A stretch of DNA of 38,748 nt from Chitinophaga pinensis. Lineage in GTDB: Bacteria; Bacteroidota; Bacteroidia; 2-12-FULL-35-15. Position numbers and translations under genes: made by a program. This document shows, piece after piece, positions 1-7,608 of this stretch. The notes beneath the pieces were generated by a model that saw only the letters and a program-made list of their open reading frames with translations, did not search any database and was not told where the DNA came from. The stretch covers positions 1 to 38,748 of the forward strand of contig CAMCYR010000028.1 in NCBI GenBank assembly GCA_945885475.1, in the 5' to 3' direction. Within the stretch, counting starts at the first letter, position 1; the number at the start of each line of letters is the position of its first letter.

Positions 1-87
1 GAAGATACTAAAACTGTATCTCATGGTTTAGAAGTTCAATTTGAATCAGGTATCAAGGAAGCTAAAGCTCCCAAAATTGAAAGCTAA
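1..87 (+). CDS. 3' end of an unrecognised gene (partial)
   Basis: An open frame enters from the left edge and stops with TAA at 85-87. Its last 28 residues end in ...KEAKAPKIES, which is lysine-, alanine- and glutamate-rich like many disordered protein tails. Too little is present to name a family. The downstream gene is broken: an ATG at 112 reads MAIGTFD and then meets TGA at 133-135, immediately before the AlkB remnant. Confidence 0.55.
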   Translation, partial: EDTKTVSHGLEVQFESGIKEAKAPKIES

Positions 88-131
88 AAATTACACCTAA
101 CATAAACAGCTATGGCAATTGGTACTTTTGA

Positions 132-458
132 TTGAATTGGATTAAAAAATTGGACGACAGTATAATAGCACGACCGCATAACACGGGTTTGGCAAAAGTG
201 GCGGTTCAGTTCACCGCAGACGACGAAAAAGAGCTTGGAATGAACCCTGTAATTGCATCCCTTAGCTTTGGCGCTTCTCGCAATTTTCAACTGCAACACC
301 GTTTTCAAAAATCAATTCCTAAGCAGAGCATAGCATTAAATGATGCCTCTTTATTAGTTATGCAGGGCGAAACGCAACATTTTTGGAAACATCAAATACC
401 CAAACAAAAAAACAAAGGCCCACGCATTAATTTAACTTTTAGGCAAATCATTTACTAA
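132..458 (+). pseudogene. AlkB-type 2-oxoglutarate/Fe(II) dioxygenase, 5'-truncated remnant
   Basis: From about base 219 the frame matches the C-terminal half of AlkB-family nucleic-acid dealkylation dioxygenases: DDEKELG, NPVIASLSFGASRNF, SLLVMQGETQHFWKHQIP and GPRINLTFR. These supply the aspartate of HxD, the distal metal histidine (WKH) and the 2-oxoglutarate-binding arginine region. Family members are about 200 residues; only about 80 conserved residues remain here. The preceding 28 residues of the open frame do not resemble AlkB. The metal-binding histidine of WHxDDE is not in frame: a CAC lies at 212-214 in another frame, followed by one extra base before GCAGAC. This fits a 5' deletion plus a frameshift, so the fragment should be catalytically dead. 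A sequencing error at one base could not restore the missing N-terminal half. Confidence 0.8.
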
Positions 459-779
459 TGTATGTCGTCAATGTAATTTGAATTTTTTACTAAGGAGTGT
501 TTTTTATTAATTCAAAGCTAATTCATTTCTTACCATCAACAACGAAAGTATCCGTTCGTTTGTTTAATTATTTAGATTCAGAAGTTTTGTTAACCACCCC
601 AATAATGCAAAGATTTCATTGGCGGAAAAGGTTCTTTGACGAAAATCGAAGACAAAGCGATTAACGAATTTATCAAAGGGAAAAAACTTTTGAGAGCTAA
701 GAAAATAATTTATTTCCTTACCTCTGCCCCCGCTCCCAAACCCAATCTTTCCCTACGTTTCATCTATCTCTTTTTTACT
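459..779. other. Intergenic stretch, no gene seen
   Basis: About 320 nt between the AlkB remnant and the metH promoter. It is A+T-rich and I see no conserved protein, repeat or strong hairpin. A 69-codon open frame starting at 636 runs into the SAM riboswitch and is not credible as a gene. Confidence 0.5.
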
Positions 780-787
780 TATCTTTG
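780..787 (+). promoter_or_regulatory. -7 promoter element of the metH transcript
   Basis: TATCTTTG matches the Bacteroidota -7 consensus TAnnTTTG. It ends 16 nt before the first base of the riboswitch P1 stem, so transcription would start just upstream of the aptamer. The -33 element is weak (TTT at 758-760, 19-nt spacing). Confidence 0.55.
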
Positions 788-803
788 CATTAGTTCTTTA
801 ACA

Positions 804-907
804 CTTATCAAGAAAGGCGGAGGGACAGACCCATTGATGCCTTAGCAACCTTCTGAAAAGAAACGGTGCTAATTCCTGTCTTGCAATTTTTTGCCGGTCC
901 AGATAAG
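804..907 (+). promoter_or_regulatory. SAM-I (S-box) riboswitch upstream of metH
   Basis: The stretch has the S-box signature: CTTATCAAGA at the 5' side of P1, GGCGGAGGGAC, the CCATTGATGCC side of P2, TTAGCAACC, then GGTGCTAATTCC and a closing GATAAG. CTTATC (804-809) pairs with GATAAG (902-907) as P1. SAM-I RNAs bind S-adenosylmethionine and turn off methionine and SAM synthesis genes, which fits the downstream gene, methionine synthase. A terminator-like hairpin at 952-986 suggests control by premature termination. A weak alternative pairing of GAGTT (910-914) with AACTC (944-948) could join the switch, but that is inference. Confidence 0.93.
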
Positions 908-951
908 TTGAGTTTATATTTTTGAAAGCACACAAATCAAAATAACTCCAC

Positions 952-986
952 TCCTCTGACTGTAAAAAGTGAGAGGATTTTTTTTT
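952..986 (+). terminator. Attenuator-like intrinsic terminator between SAM riboswitch and metH
   Basis: TCCTCT (952-957) pairs with AGAGGA (972-977) around a 14-nt loop, and nine T follow directly. It lies 45 nt after the aptamer and about 100 nt before the metH start, the normal position of the expression platform of a transcription-terminating riboswitch. Confidence 0.7.
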
Positions 987-1087
987 GACCTTTGTTAAAG
1001 AATAATTGGCAACAAAAAATGGAAGCCAGATAGTAAAAGCGAAACAATTTTAAAAGACACGATTAAAAATTTAAGAGTCGTTTACGT

Positions 1088-4000
1088 ATGAGTGATATCA
1101 GAAAAGAATTAGAAAAAAGAGTATTGGTGATAGATGGTGCAATGGGTACCATGATCCAGCAGTATAAGCTAGACGAAAAAGACTACCGTGGTAAGCGGTT
1201 TTCCGATTGGCATAAAGATCTGCAGGGAAACAACGATCTGTTGTCGATCACCCAGCCCAGCATTATCAAAACGATTCACAAAGAATATTTAAAAGCGGGT
1301 GCCGATATTATTGAAACCAATACGTTTAGCGCTACAACTATTGCCATGGCGGACTACGACATGCAGGAATTTGCTTATGAACTCAATTATGAATCAGCGA
1401 AAATTGCGAAAGAAGCAATCCTTGAATTTCAAATGGAGTCGGGGGATACAACACCGAAATTTGTTGCCGGTGCATTTGGTCCTACCAACAGAACCTTGTC
1501 TATGTCGCCCAATGTGAACGATCCCGCTTACCGTGCGCTTACATTTGATGAATTGGTAAGCGCCTATTCCGAGCAGGCAAAAGGATTACTTGATGGTGGT
1601 GCCGATTTATTTTTGGTTGAAACGATATTCGATACCTTGAATGCAAAAGCTGCCTTGTTCGCGATACAAAATGTGTGTAAAGAAATAGATAGAATTATGC
1701 CTGTGATGGTTTCGGGAACAATTACCGATGCCAGTGGAAGAACATTATCCGGACAAACTACCGAAGCATTTTTAAATTCTATTTCGCATGTTGATCTATT
1801 GAGTGTAGGATTAAATTGTGCCTTGGGAGCACGTGAGATGCGTCCCTACCTGGAAGAGCTGTCGGACAAAGCACCGTTTTATGTGAGTGCTTATCCCAAT
1901 GCGGGCTTGCCAAATCAGTTTGGAGAATACGATCAGGATGCACATGAGATGGGACATCAGATTGAAGATTTTTTGCAGGCAGGATTTTTAAATATCGTTG
2001 GTGGCTGCTGCGGAACAACTCCGGCACACATCAAGCGCATCGCCGAATTGGCGAAAGTAGCGCAGCCGCGTAAAAAGCCGGTGCCCGATACATTGATGCA
2101 CCTGAGCGGATTGGAGCCCTTAACACTCCGCCCCGAAAGTAACTTTTTGAATGTGGGCGAACGGACAAACGTTACCGGTTCAAAAAAATTCCTTCGCCTC
2201 ATCAAAGAAGAAAATTATGAAGAGGCCTTGTCGATTGCTCGCGAACAGGTGGAAGGCGGTGCACAGGTGATTGATGTAAACATGGATGAAGGGATGTTGG
2301 ACAGTGAAGCGGCCATGACGAAATTTTTAAACCTCATCGCTTCTGAACCGGATATTTGTAAAGTACCCATCATGATCGACTCTTCAAAATGGACCGTGAT
2401 TGAAGCCGGATTAAAATGTGTGCAGGGGAAAGCGATTGTGAATTCTATCTCTTTAAAAGAAGGTGAAGAAAAATTTATTGAGCAGGCGCTTAAAATTAAA
2501 CAATATGGTGCAGCCCTTATTGTGATGGCTTTTGATGAAGTGGGACAAGCGGATACTTTGCAGCGCAGAAAAGATATTTGTAAACGCGCCTATGATGTGT
2601 TGGTTGATAAAGTTCATTTTCCTCCACAGGATATTATTTTTGATCCGAATATTTTTCCTGTTGCTACTGGCATGGAAGAGCACCGCTTGAATGCACTCGA
2701 TTTTTTTAATGCTACAAAATGGATCAAGGAGAATTTGCCGTATGCAAAAGTGAGTGGTGGTGTGAGCAATGTTTCTTTTTCTTTCAGAGGTAACGATCAT
2801 GTGCGCGAAGCGATTCATGGTGCATTTTTATACCATGCCGTTAAAAACGGAATGGATATGGGTATTGTAAATCCGGCACAGCTGCAGGTGTATGATGACA
2901 TCGATAAAACATTGTTGGAACTGGTGGAAGATGTGTTGCTGAACAGAAGAGAGGATGCTACGGAACGCCTGGTGGATCATGCCGAATCGTTAAAAGGTGT
3001 CACAAAGGAAAAGACGGAGAAAGATGAGGCCTGGAGACGAGGAACAGTGGAAGAGCGCTTGAGTCATGCTTTGGTAAAAGGATTGGTTGAATACATTGAT
3101 GTAGATACGGAAGAGGCACGTTTGAAATTAGGCCGCCCTTTGCATGTGATCGAAGGTCCCTTGATGGATGGGATGAATATTGTTGGTGATCTTTTCGGAA
3201 GTGGAAAAATGTTTTTACCGCAGGTGGTAAAGAGCGCACGTGTGATGAAAAAAGCGGTCGCTTATTTGGAACCATTTCTGCAGGCTGAAAAGGAAGCGAA
3301 CAGATTAGCAGGTATTGTCGGTGACGGAAGATCAAATGCGGGTAAGATATTGATGGCTACCGTGAAAGGCGATGTGCACGATATTGGAAAAAATATTGTA
3401 GGCGTTGTATTGGCTTGTAATAATTATGAGATCATCGATCTAGGCGTTATGGTTTCTGCGGATAAAATTTTAGAGGAAGCGAAAAAACAAAATGTGGATA
3501 TCATCGGTTTGAGCGGATTGATAACGCCCTCACTCGATGAGATGGTGCACGTGGCAAAAGAAATGGAGCGCTTAGGATTTAAAATTCCGCTGCTGATCGG
3601 TGGTGCTACTACTTCTAAAGTTCACACCGCGGTGAAGATCGCACAGAATTATTCTGGACCTGTTATTCATGTGAACGATGCGAGTAAGTCGGTGCCCGTT
3701 GCCAGCAGCCTTATCTCAAACGAATTGCGGGATGCTTTTATGGCTGATGTAACAAAGGATTATGACCGTGTGCGTGAACAAAACAAAAATGCGCAGTCGC
3801 AAAATAAATTTATTCCAATCGCGGAAGCACGTGAAAATAAATTTCCGATTGATTGGGAAAAAACTGAAATTACTAAACCTCCTTTTATCGGAAACAAAGT
3901 TTTTGAAAACTATTCCTTGTCAGAAATTGCGGAGTACATCGACTGGACACCCTTTTTTATTTCCTGGGAAATGAAAGGATCGTATCCGAAAATCCTGAAA

Positions 4001-5212
4001 GATCCAACACGCGGTGAGGAAGCACGCAAGCTGTTTGGAGATGCGCAAGCCATGTTGAAAAAGATCATTGATGAAAAATGGTTGCAGGCAAATGCGGTGA
4101 TCGGCATGTATCCGGCAAATGCAGTGGAAGATGATATTGAAGTTTACGAAAATGAAACCGATAAAAAAGTGAAAACTGTTTTTCATTCGCTGCGTCAGCA
4201 AACAAAAAAACCTGCGGGACAATATAATGTTGCACTATCAGATTTTATTAAACCGAAATCCCTCTCTATTTCTTCCCGCAGGGGAGAGGATTTTAAGAGC
4301 TCCGAATTAAACACTACAAATAAAATCGATTGGCATTCGAATATTGATAATGCAAAGCAACACCGATCAGATTTAACTGTTGCAGAAAAAATAGTTTGGG
4401 AGCATTTACGAGCCAAGCAAATCGATTTAAAATTTAGAAGGCAACACTTAATTGATAAATACATCGTTGATTTTGTTTGTCTAGAGAAAAGACTAGTTGT
4501 AGAAATTGATGGAAAATATCACGAACAAAATAAAGAACAAGATGATTTTAGAACTTCTGTTTTAGAATCATTGGGTTATAAAGTAATTCGTTTTACAAAT
4601 GAAGAGGTAATTGCAAATATAGATTCTGTAATTGCTAGCATAAAAGAAACATGCTTAGCACAGTCAGCCCTCTCCCCTGTGGGGAGAGCTGGAGAGAGGT
4701 CCGATTACATCGGTGCATTTGCACTTACAACAGGTATTGGTATTGATGCACGTGTAGCGAAATTTGAAAAAGAATACGATGATTATTCTGCTATTATGTT
4801 AAAAGCATTGGCGGATCGTTTGGCTGAAGCCTTTGCTGAATTGATGCACAAAAAAGTAAGAAAGGAATTTTGGGCTTATGCTTCCAACGAAGAATTACCG
4901 AATGAAGAGCTGATCAAAGAGGAATATGCAGGTATTCGTCCGGCTCCCGGTTATCCTGCACAGCCTGATCATACAGAGAAACCAACGATCTGGAAATTGT
5001 TGGATGTAGAAAAAAATACAGGAATGATCTTAACGGAAAGTATGGCGATGGTGCCTACTGCTGCTGTGAGCGGATTGTATTTTGCGCATCCCGCGTCCCA
5101 TTATTTCGGTATCGGAAAAATTAAAAAAGATCAGGTGGAAGATTACGCAAGCCGAAAAGGGATGACCCTGGAGCTCGCGGAACGTTGGCTCGGACCCAAT
5201 TTAGCCTATTGA
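1088..5212 (+). CDS. metH: Cobalamin-dependent methionine synthase with inserted DUF559 nuclease domain
   Basis: MetH transfers a methyl group from 5-methyltetrahydrofolate through cobalamin to homocysteine. All modules are visible. The homocysteine domain has zinc ligands C244, C307 and C308 (GLNCALG, GGCCGTT). The pterin domain follows ([13 protein letters not shown] onward). The cobalamin domain has DVHDIGKN at 762-769 with axial H764, and GLSGLITPS. The AdoMet-activation domain has [12 protein letters not shown] at 1284-1295; the usual Cys of PACP is Gln here. At 1374 residues the protein is about 147 longer than the 1227-residue E. coli enzyme. The excess is one in-frame insert at residues 1058-1205, inside the activation domain between SDFIKPK and [11 protein letters not shown]. 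The gene is headed by a SAM-I riboswitch. The flanking MetH sequence is intact and in frame, so the enzyme is probably still made; whether reactivation by AdoMet still works is unknown. Confidence 0.97.
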   Translation: MSDIRKELEKRVLVIDGAMGTMIQQYKLDEKDYRGKRFSDWHKDLQGNNDLLSITQPSIIKTIHKEYLKAGADIIETNTFSATTIAMADYDMQEFAYELNYESAKIAKEAILEFQMESGDTTPKFVAGAFGPTNRTLSMSPNVNDPAYRALTFDELVSAYSEQAKGLLDGGADLFLVETIFDTLNAKAALFAIQNVCKEIDRIMPVMVSGTITDASGRTLSGQTTEAFLNSISHVDLLSVGLNCALGAREMRPYLEELSDKAPFYVSAYPNAGLPNQFGEYDQDAHEMGHQIEDFLQAGFLNIVGGCCGTTPAHIKRIAELAKVAQPRKKPVPDTLMHLSGLEPLTLRPESNFLNVGERTNVTGSKKFLRLIKEENYEEALSIAREQVEGGAQVIDVNMDEGMLDSEAAMTKFLNLIASEPDICKVPIMIDSSKWTVIEAGLKCVQGKAIVNSISLKEGEEKFIEQALKIKQYGAALIVMAFDEVGQADTLQRRKDICKRAYDVLVDKVHFPPQDIIFDPNIFPVATGMEEHRLNALDFFNATKWIKENLPYAKVSGGVSNVSFSFRGNDHVREAIHGAFLYHAVKNGMDMGIVNPAQLQVYDDIDKTLLELVEDVLLNRREDATERLVDHAESLKGVTKEKTEKDEAWRRGTVEERLSHALVKGLVEYIDVDTEEARLKLGRPLHVIEGPLMDGMNIVGDLFGSGKMFLPQVVKSARVMKKAVAYLEPFLQAEKEANRLAGIVGDGRSNAGKILMATVKGDVHDIGKNIVGVVLACNNYEIIDLGVMVSADKILEEAKKQNVDIIGLSGLITPSLDEMVHVAKEMERLGFKIPLLIGGATTSKVHTAVKIAQNYSGPVIHVNDASKSVPVASSLISNELRDAFMADVTKDYDRVREQNKNAQSQNKFIPIAEARENKFPIDWEKTEITKPPFIGNKVFENYSLSEIAEYIDWTPFFISWEMKGSYPKILKDPTRGEEARKLFGDAQAMLKKIIDEKWLQANAVIGMYPANAVEDDIEVYENETDKKVKTVFHSLRQQTKKPAGQYNVALSDFIKPKSLSISSRRGEDFKSSELNTTNKIDWHSNIDNAKQHRSDLTVAEKIVWEHLRAKQIDLKFRRQHLIDKYIVDFVCLEKRLVVEIDGKYHEQNKEQDDFRTSVLESLGYKVIRFTNEEVIANIDSVIASIKETCLAQSALSPVGRAGERSDYIGAFALTTGIGIDARVAKFEKEYDDYSAIMLKALADRLAEAFAELMHKKVRKEFWAYASNEELPNEELIKEEYAGIRPAPGYPAQPDHTEKPTIWKLLDVEKNTGMILTESMAMVPTAAVSGLYFAHPASHYFGIGKIKKDQVEDYASRKGMTLELAERWLGPNLAY
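4261..4289. repeat. Left terminal inverted repeat of the DUF559 insert
   Basis: This starts CCTCTCT and ends CAGGGGAGAGG, and its reverse complement aligns with 4669-4699 over about 30 bp with small gaps. The outer 7 bp and inner 11 bp are identical between the ends. It also folds on itself: TCTTCCC (4271-4277) and GGGGAGA (4281-4287) around GCA. It is translated as part of MetH. Confidence 0.8.
4669..4699. repeat. Right terminal inverted repeat of the DUF559 insert
   Basis: This is the inverted partner of 4261-4289. It contains a perfect 8-bp hairpin, CTCTCCCC (4670-4677) and GGGGAGAG (4681-4688) around TGT, and a second outer pairing CCTCTC with GAGAGG. It resembles REP-type palindromes and is read through as codons for [10 protein letters not shown]. 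Confidence 0.8.
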
Positions 5213-5232
5213 TAAAAACTATTATTTTTTTG

Positions 5233-5240
5233 TAAATTTG
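5233..5240 (+). promoter_or_regulatory. Promoter of the WG-repeat gene, very close to its start
   Basis: TAAATTTG is a consensus -7 box, with TTG at 5209-5211 21 nt upstream as the -33 element. Only four bases separate the box from the ATG at 5245, so the transcript should begin at or next to the start codon. Confidence 0.65.
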
Positions 5241-5244
5241 AATT

Positions 5245-5640
5245 ATGAAATTACACTTGAAACATTTTTTAGTTGCATTGATCTTGCTTTTTGTTGCAAC
5301 AGGTTCATTCGCTCAAAAAGGGAAATCAAAATCATCAAAATATGATTATCAGGGTCCTTATTGTGATGGCTTGGCAAGAGTAAAAACAAATCAGAAATGG
5401 GGCTTTGTTGATACCACCGGCAATGTTGTGGTGCCTCCCAAATACAACCAGGTAGAAAATTTTGTTGATGGATTAGCTAAAGTGCGCACCGGTCAGCGTT
5501 GGGGATTGGTAGATAAAACTGGAGCGGTGATCATTAAGCCAACGTTTGAATGGATCTACGATTTTAATGATGGAATTGCGAAAGTAAAAATTGATGGTGA
5601 AGAATATTACATGGACCGGAATGGGCAAAGGGTAAAATAA
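5245..5640 (+). CDS. Small secreted WG-repeat protein
   Basis: The 131-residue product begins with a signal peptide ending in GSFAQ, followed by a Lys/Ser-rich stretch. About two and a half WG repeats follow (DGLARVKTNQKWGFVDTTG, then DGLAKVRTGQRWGLVDKTG, then DGIAKVKIDGEEYYMDRNG). WG repeats form small beta-rich modules found in exported or surface proteins of many bacteria; the function of this family is not defined. The third repeat has lost the W-G pair. The gene has its own promoter directly before the ATG and a strong terminator after the stop, so it is a single-gene transcript. The start is supported by the signal peptide and the lack of another Met before the mature part. Confidence 0.85.
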   Translation: MKLHLKHFLVALILLFVATGSFAQKGKSKSSKYDYQGPYCDGLARVKTNQKWGFVDTTGNVVVPPKYNQVENFVDGLAKVRTGQRWGLVDKTGAVIIKPTFEWIYDFNDGIAKVKIDGEEYYMDRNGQRVK

Positions 5641-5649
5641 GGATGGATG

Positions 5650-5686
5650 AAATCCCCGAAGTATACACTCCGGGGATTTTTTTTAG
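5650..5686 (+). terminator. Strong intrinsic terminator after the WG-repeat gene
   Basis: A perfect 9-bp stem AAATCCCCG (5650-5658) and CGGGGATTT (5671-5679) with a 12-nt loop, followed by a T-run on the + strand. The convergent gene ends at 5683 inside the tract, so the same hairpin may help stop minus-strand transcription, although the minus-strand U-tract is short. Confidence 0.9.
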
Positions 5687-6933
5687 ATCTGATTCAATGC
5701 CGCACTTTCTGTAGCGATTATTCCAAGTTCAATTCTGATGATATTAAAGATAATAAGCGCAATCGGTAATTGATCAAAGTTCGATTGCTCCCAGGAAACC
5801 TCTTTTCCATACATCATAAAGTTGCCCGTATTTAATCTGTTCAAATCTGTTGACGGTGCAATTTTTTCAACGACTTGTTTGTATGATTCAATTTTGTTTT
5901 GCAACTGCTTCGCGCTGTAAGGTGATGATGGTTCTCCAAATAAAATATCTGGCAAGCCTCCGCCACCTGCAGTGCGTAATGCGTCTAATTTTATTTTTTC
6001 AGCTTCCGCTTCAGAAATGCCTTCTGTTTTTGAAATCAGAAATGCTTTCATCTTTTTGGTGTAAGTCATTAATTCGTCCGTAGCACTTTTCAATTGAAGA
6101 ATGCTTTCCGATTTTCTGGATGATGAATCGGTACTGAGCTGCTTTGCTACTTTTTCATACCGCTTGTCGTTTTCCTGAATACTGAAGTTTAGCAAGTCGT
6201 TACTTTCAGTAACACCTCTCCAGAAACTATCAGAAGTTGTTCTTGGTATTCCCGATATCCATGTTTCGGTACTAAGCAAACTTACACCGGCAATGATCAG
6301 AATTACAGTAGCAGTAGAATTCAGTTTATTGGTTGTATTCTTATATATACTTATAAAATAAATAGGGAGGTAACCCAATAAAAGTAAAACACCACCGGAG
6401 ATGATCATAAATTGAGCTCCCGGCCAATGCATTATTTTAAAGAATATTCCTATGCAGATAAGAAATGCGGCTACGAATCCTGTAATACTTAGTGCAACAC
6501 TCCTGTTGCTTTCTGCACTTTCTTTAAATTTTAAAATAAACAGTAATGGTAAAAAAAGTACAGTAAGTAAAAATACACCAACAAGCATTAATACGTTTGC
6601 TCCCGGCCAGTGGTTAAATTTAAAGAATGCACCGGATAAGATCATCAATGATGATATGTATCCTGAAATTTTCATGGTTGAGTTCATAATATAATAGTGT
6701 TTAAATGTTAATAGTCGATTTGTCTCGTCCTGTATTTCTTTCAATCCTTTTTCTCCGAAAAGTAAAAGTGTTTCCTGATAGACGGTGTCGAAGTTCCTGT
6801 ATCCATCGAGTTCATTTTCAATTACGCAGCAAATATGATCCAGCAGATCGATACTCAAGTCGGGGGACGTTATTCCCCTGACTTTAATATCGTTTTCAAT
6901 AAAGGCGATTTGTTCCTCGGTTAAACTAAACAT
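5683..6933 (-). CDS. Multi-pass membrane protein with two GldL-like HWPGA motifs
   Basis: The 416-residue protein has a soluble N-terminus of about 85 residues, roughly five membrane segments between 88 and 222, and a soluble C-terminal half rich in charged residues. Two copies of the motif FFKxxHWPGA, at 103-112 and 164-173, follow membrane helices. The same FK-x-x-HWPGA motif is known from GldL, the inner-membrane motor subunit of gliding and type IX secretion, but this protein is not GldL: it has two motif copies and a different C-terminus. The gene overlaps the 3' end of the PadR regulator by 8 nt and is almost certainly co-transcribed and controlled by it. PadR-linked membrane proteins often act in envelope stress or transport. 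I infer an envelope function and cannot name the substrate. Confidence 0.75.
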   Translation of the reverse strand: MFSLTEEQIAFIENDIKVRGITSPDLSIDLLDHICCVIENELDGYRNFDTVYQETLLLFGEKGLKEIQDETNRLLTFKHYYIMNSTMKISGYISSLMILSGAFFKFNHWPGANVLMLVGVFLLTVLFLPLLFILKFKESAESNRSVALSITGFVAAFLICIGIFFKIMHWPGAQFMIISGGVLLLLGYLPIYFISIYKNTTNKLNSTATVILIIAGVSLLSTETWISGIPRTTSDSFWRGVTESNDLLNFSIQENDKRYEKVAKQLSTDSSSRKSESILQLKSATDELMTYTKKMKAFLISKTEGISEAEAEKIKLDALRTAGGGGLPDILFGEPSSPYSAKQLQNKIESYKQVVEKIAPSTDLNRLNTGNFMMYGKEVSWEQSNFDQLPIALIIFNIIRIELGIIATESAALNQI

Positions 6934-7270
6934 ACTTTATGTTTGGCTTGAGATCAAGTAAAATGTTCATTGTATTAATGAAGTCGGCAAATTCATAAAT
7001 CTTTTCTTTCGCACGCTCGTTTCCAGTTTGAGTGAGCGTATAGTATTTCCTTATACGTTTGCCAATGTTAACCGTTTCAGTTGTTACTATTCCTTCTGCT
7101 TCCAGCTGATGAAGCATAGGGTAAAGTGCACCTTCTGTAATAACAATTTTTGAGCCGGTCAACTCTTTTACTTTTTGTGTGATCTCATATCCGTACATTT
7201 TTTCTGTTTCGGACAACAACTTCAAAACGATCGTTTTTAAAGTTCCTTTTATTAGCGCTGATGAATACAT
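6926..7270 (-). CDS. PadR-family transcriptional regulator
   Basis: The 114-residue protein shows the PadR winged-helix signature: LIKGTLKTIVLKLL, MYGYEITQKVKELTG, ITEGALYPMLHQLEAEGIV and the basic wing GKRIRKYYTLTQTG. The start is set at the ATG at 7270 (MYSSALIKG). The frame stays open 12 codons further upstream, but those codons would run through the -7 box and operator. PadR proteins are dimers that repress their own operon and neighbouring membrane-protein genes and respond to small molecules or membrane stress. An inverted repeat covers its promoter (7280-7300), consistent with autorepression. Its 3' end overlaps the HWPGA membrane protein gene by 8 nt, giving translational coupling. 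Confidence 0.92.
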   Translation of the reverse strand: MYSSALIKGTLKTIVLKLLSETEKMYGYEITQKVKELTGSKIVITEGALYPMLHQLEAEGIVTTETVNIGKRIRKYYTLTQTGNERAKEKIYEFADFINTMNILLDLKPNIKYV

Positions 7271-7274
7271 AACA

Positions 7275-7282
7275 CAAAGATA
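7275..7282 (-). promoter_or_regulatory. -7 box of the PadR operon
   Basis: On the minus strand this reads TATCTTTG, with TTG at 7304-7306 as the -33 element (21-nt spacing). Four bases separate the box from the ATG at 7270, so the mRNA is probably leaderless or nearly so. Confidence 0.7.
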
Positions 7283-7300
7283 CATAATAATATTATGTAT
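7280..7300. promoter_or_regulatory. Probable PadR operator palindrome
   Basis: Two perfect 10-bp arms, ATACATAATA and TATTATGTAT, surround one central base. The palindrome fills the spacer between the -33 and -7 elements and enters the -7 box. It has the ACAT/ATGT half-sites seen in known PadR-family operators, so binding would block RNA polymerase. Confidence 0.75.
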
Positions 7301-7422
7301 TGGCAAGTTATGTAGTGCTTTATTTTATAAATACCTGATAATCAAGTAATAAAAAATACACAATTTTCATGAATTTCATTTAATCCGGAGTAAATAGTAT
7401 AATTTTCAACTTATTTTATCTG

Positions 7423-7430
7423 TAAATTTG
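7423..7430 (+). promoter_or_regulatory. Promoter -7 box before the small ORF and helicase
   Basis: TAAATTTG fits the Bacteroidota -7 consensus and lies 16 nt upstream of the ATG at 7447. No good -33 element is seen. Confidence 0.55.
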
Positions 7431-7446
7431 ATTAAAATTGTACTGA

Positions 7447-7608
7447 ATGCAAATGAATCAAATTAATACATTTTTGGCGGCTATTTCGGGCATAGGAATT
7501 ACAGATGATGGAAGGATTCCGATTTCTAAACACATTAAACGTACGAACCGTTTTGCAATTAGTTCTATTTTTTTATCCTTCTTTATGCCCTATTATAATT
7601 TTAACTGA
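7447..7608 (+). CDS. Possible 53-residue protein overlapping the helicase start
   Basis: An ORF with its own promoter-like box encodes 53 residues (starting MQMNQINTFLAAISG, with a basic middle KHIKRTNR and a hydrophobic, aromatic end). Its TGA overlaps the helicase ATG as TGATG, the arrangement of translationally coupled genes. I recognise no family. It could be a real small protein, or a leader peptide that only delivers ribosomes to the helicase start. Absence of a homolog would leave it a leader. Confidence 0.4.
   Translation: MQMNQINTFLAAISGIGITDDGRIPISKHIKRTNRFAISSIFLSFFMPYYNFN

Larger units (their letters stand above)
4259..4702 (+). mobile_element. In-frame DUF559 (Vsr-like endonuclease) insertion element inside metH
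   Basis: The insert encodes a complete DUF559 domain of the PD-(D/E)XK nuclease superfamily. It shows [43 protein letters not shown] and [13 protein letters not shown], including the aspartate of IVDF and the E-x-D of VEIDG expected at the active site. Low-complexity junction peptides ([11 protein letters not shown] and [11 protein letters not shown]) are the translations of palindromic repeats at each end. The triplet TCC occurs at both borders exactly 441 nt (147 codons) apart, so collapsing the two copies gives KPKSDYIGAF and a 1227-residue MetH. No Hint or intein splice motifs are present. It therefore looks like a nuclease-bearing cassette that entered without breaking the host frame; mobility is inference. 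Confidence 0.85.

Noticed and set aside
636-845. 69-codon open frame before metH
   Set aside because: It runs into the SAM-I riboswitch and through its promoter, and its sequence resembles no protein.
4259-4702. Intein in MetH
   Set aside because: The insert lacks a Cys or Ser at its first position, a terminal HN and Hint blocks; its content is DUF559 only.
4253-4704. CCGA as a target-site duplication of the insert
   Set aside because: The two CCGA copies are 448 nt apart, so their collapse would shift the frame; the TCC pair at 441 nt keeps it.
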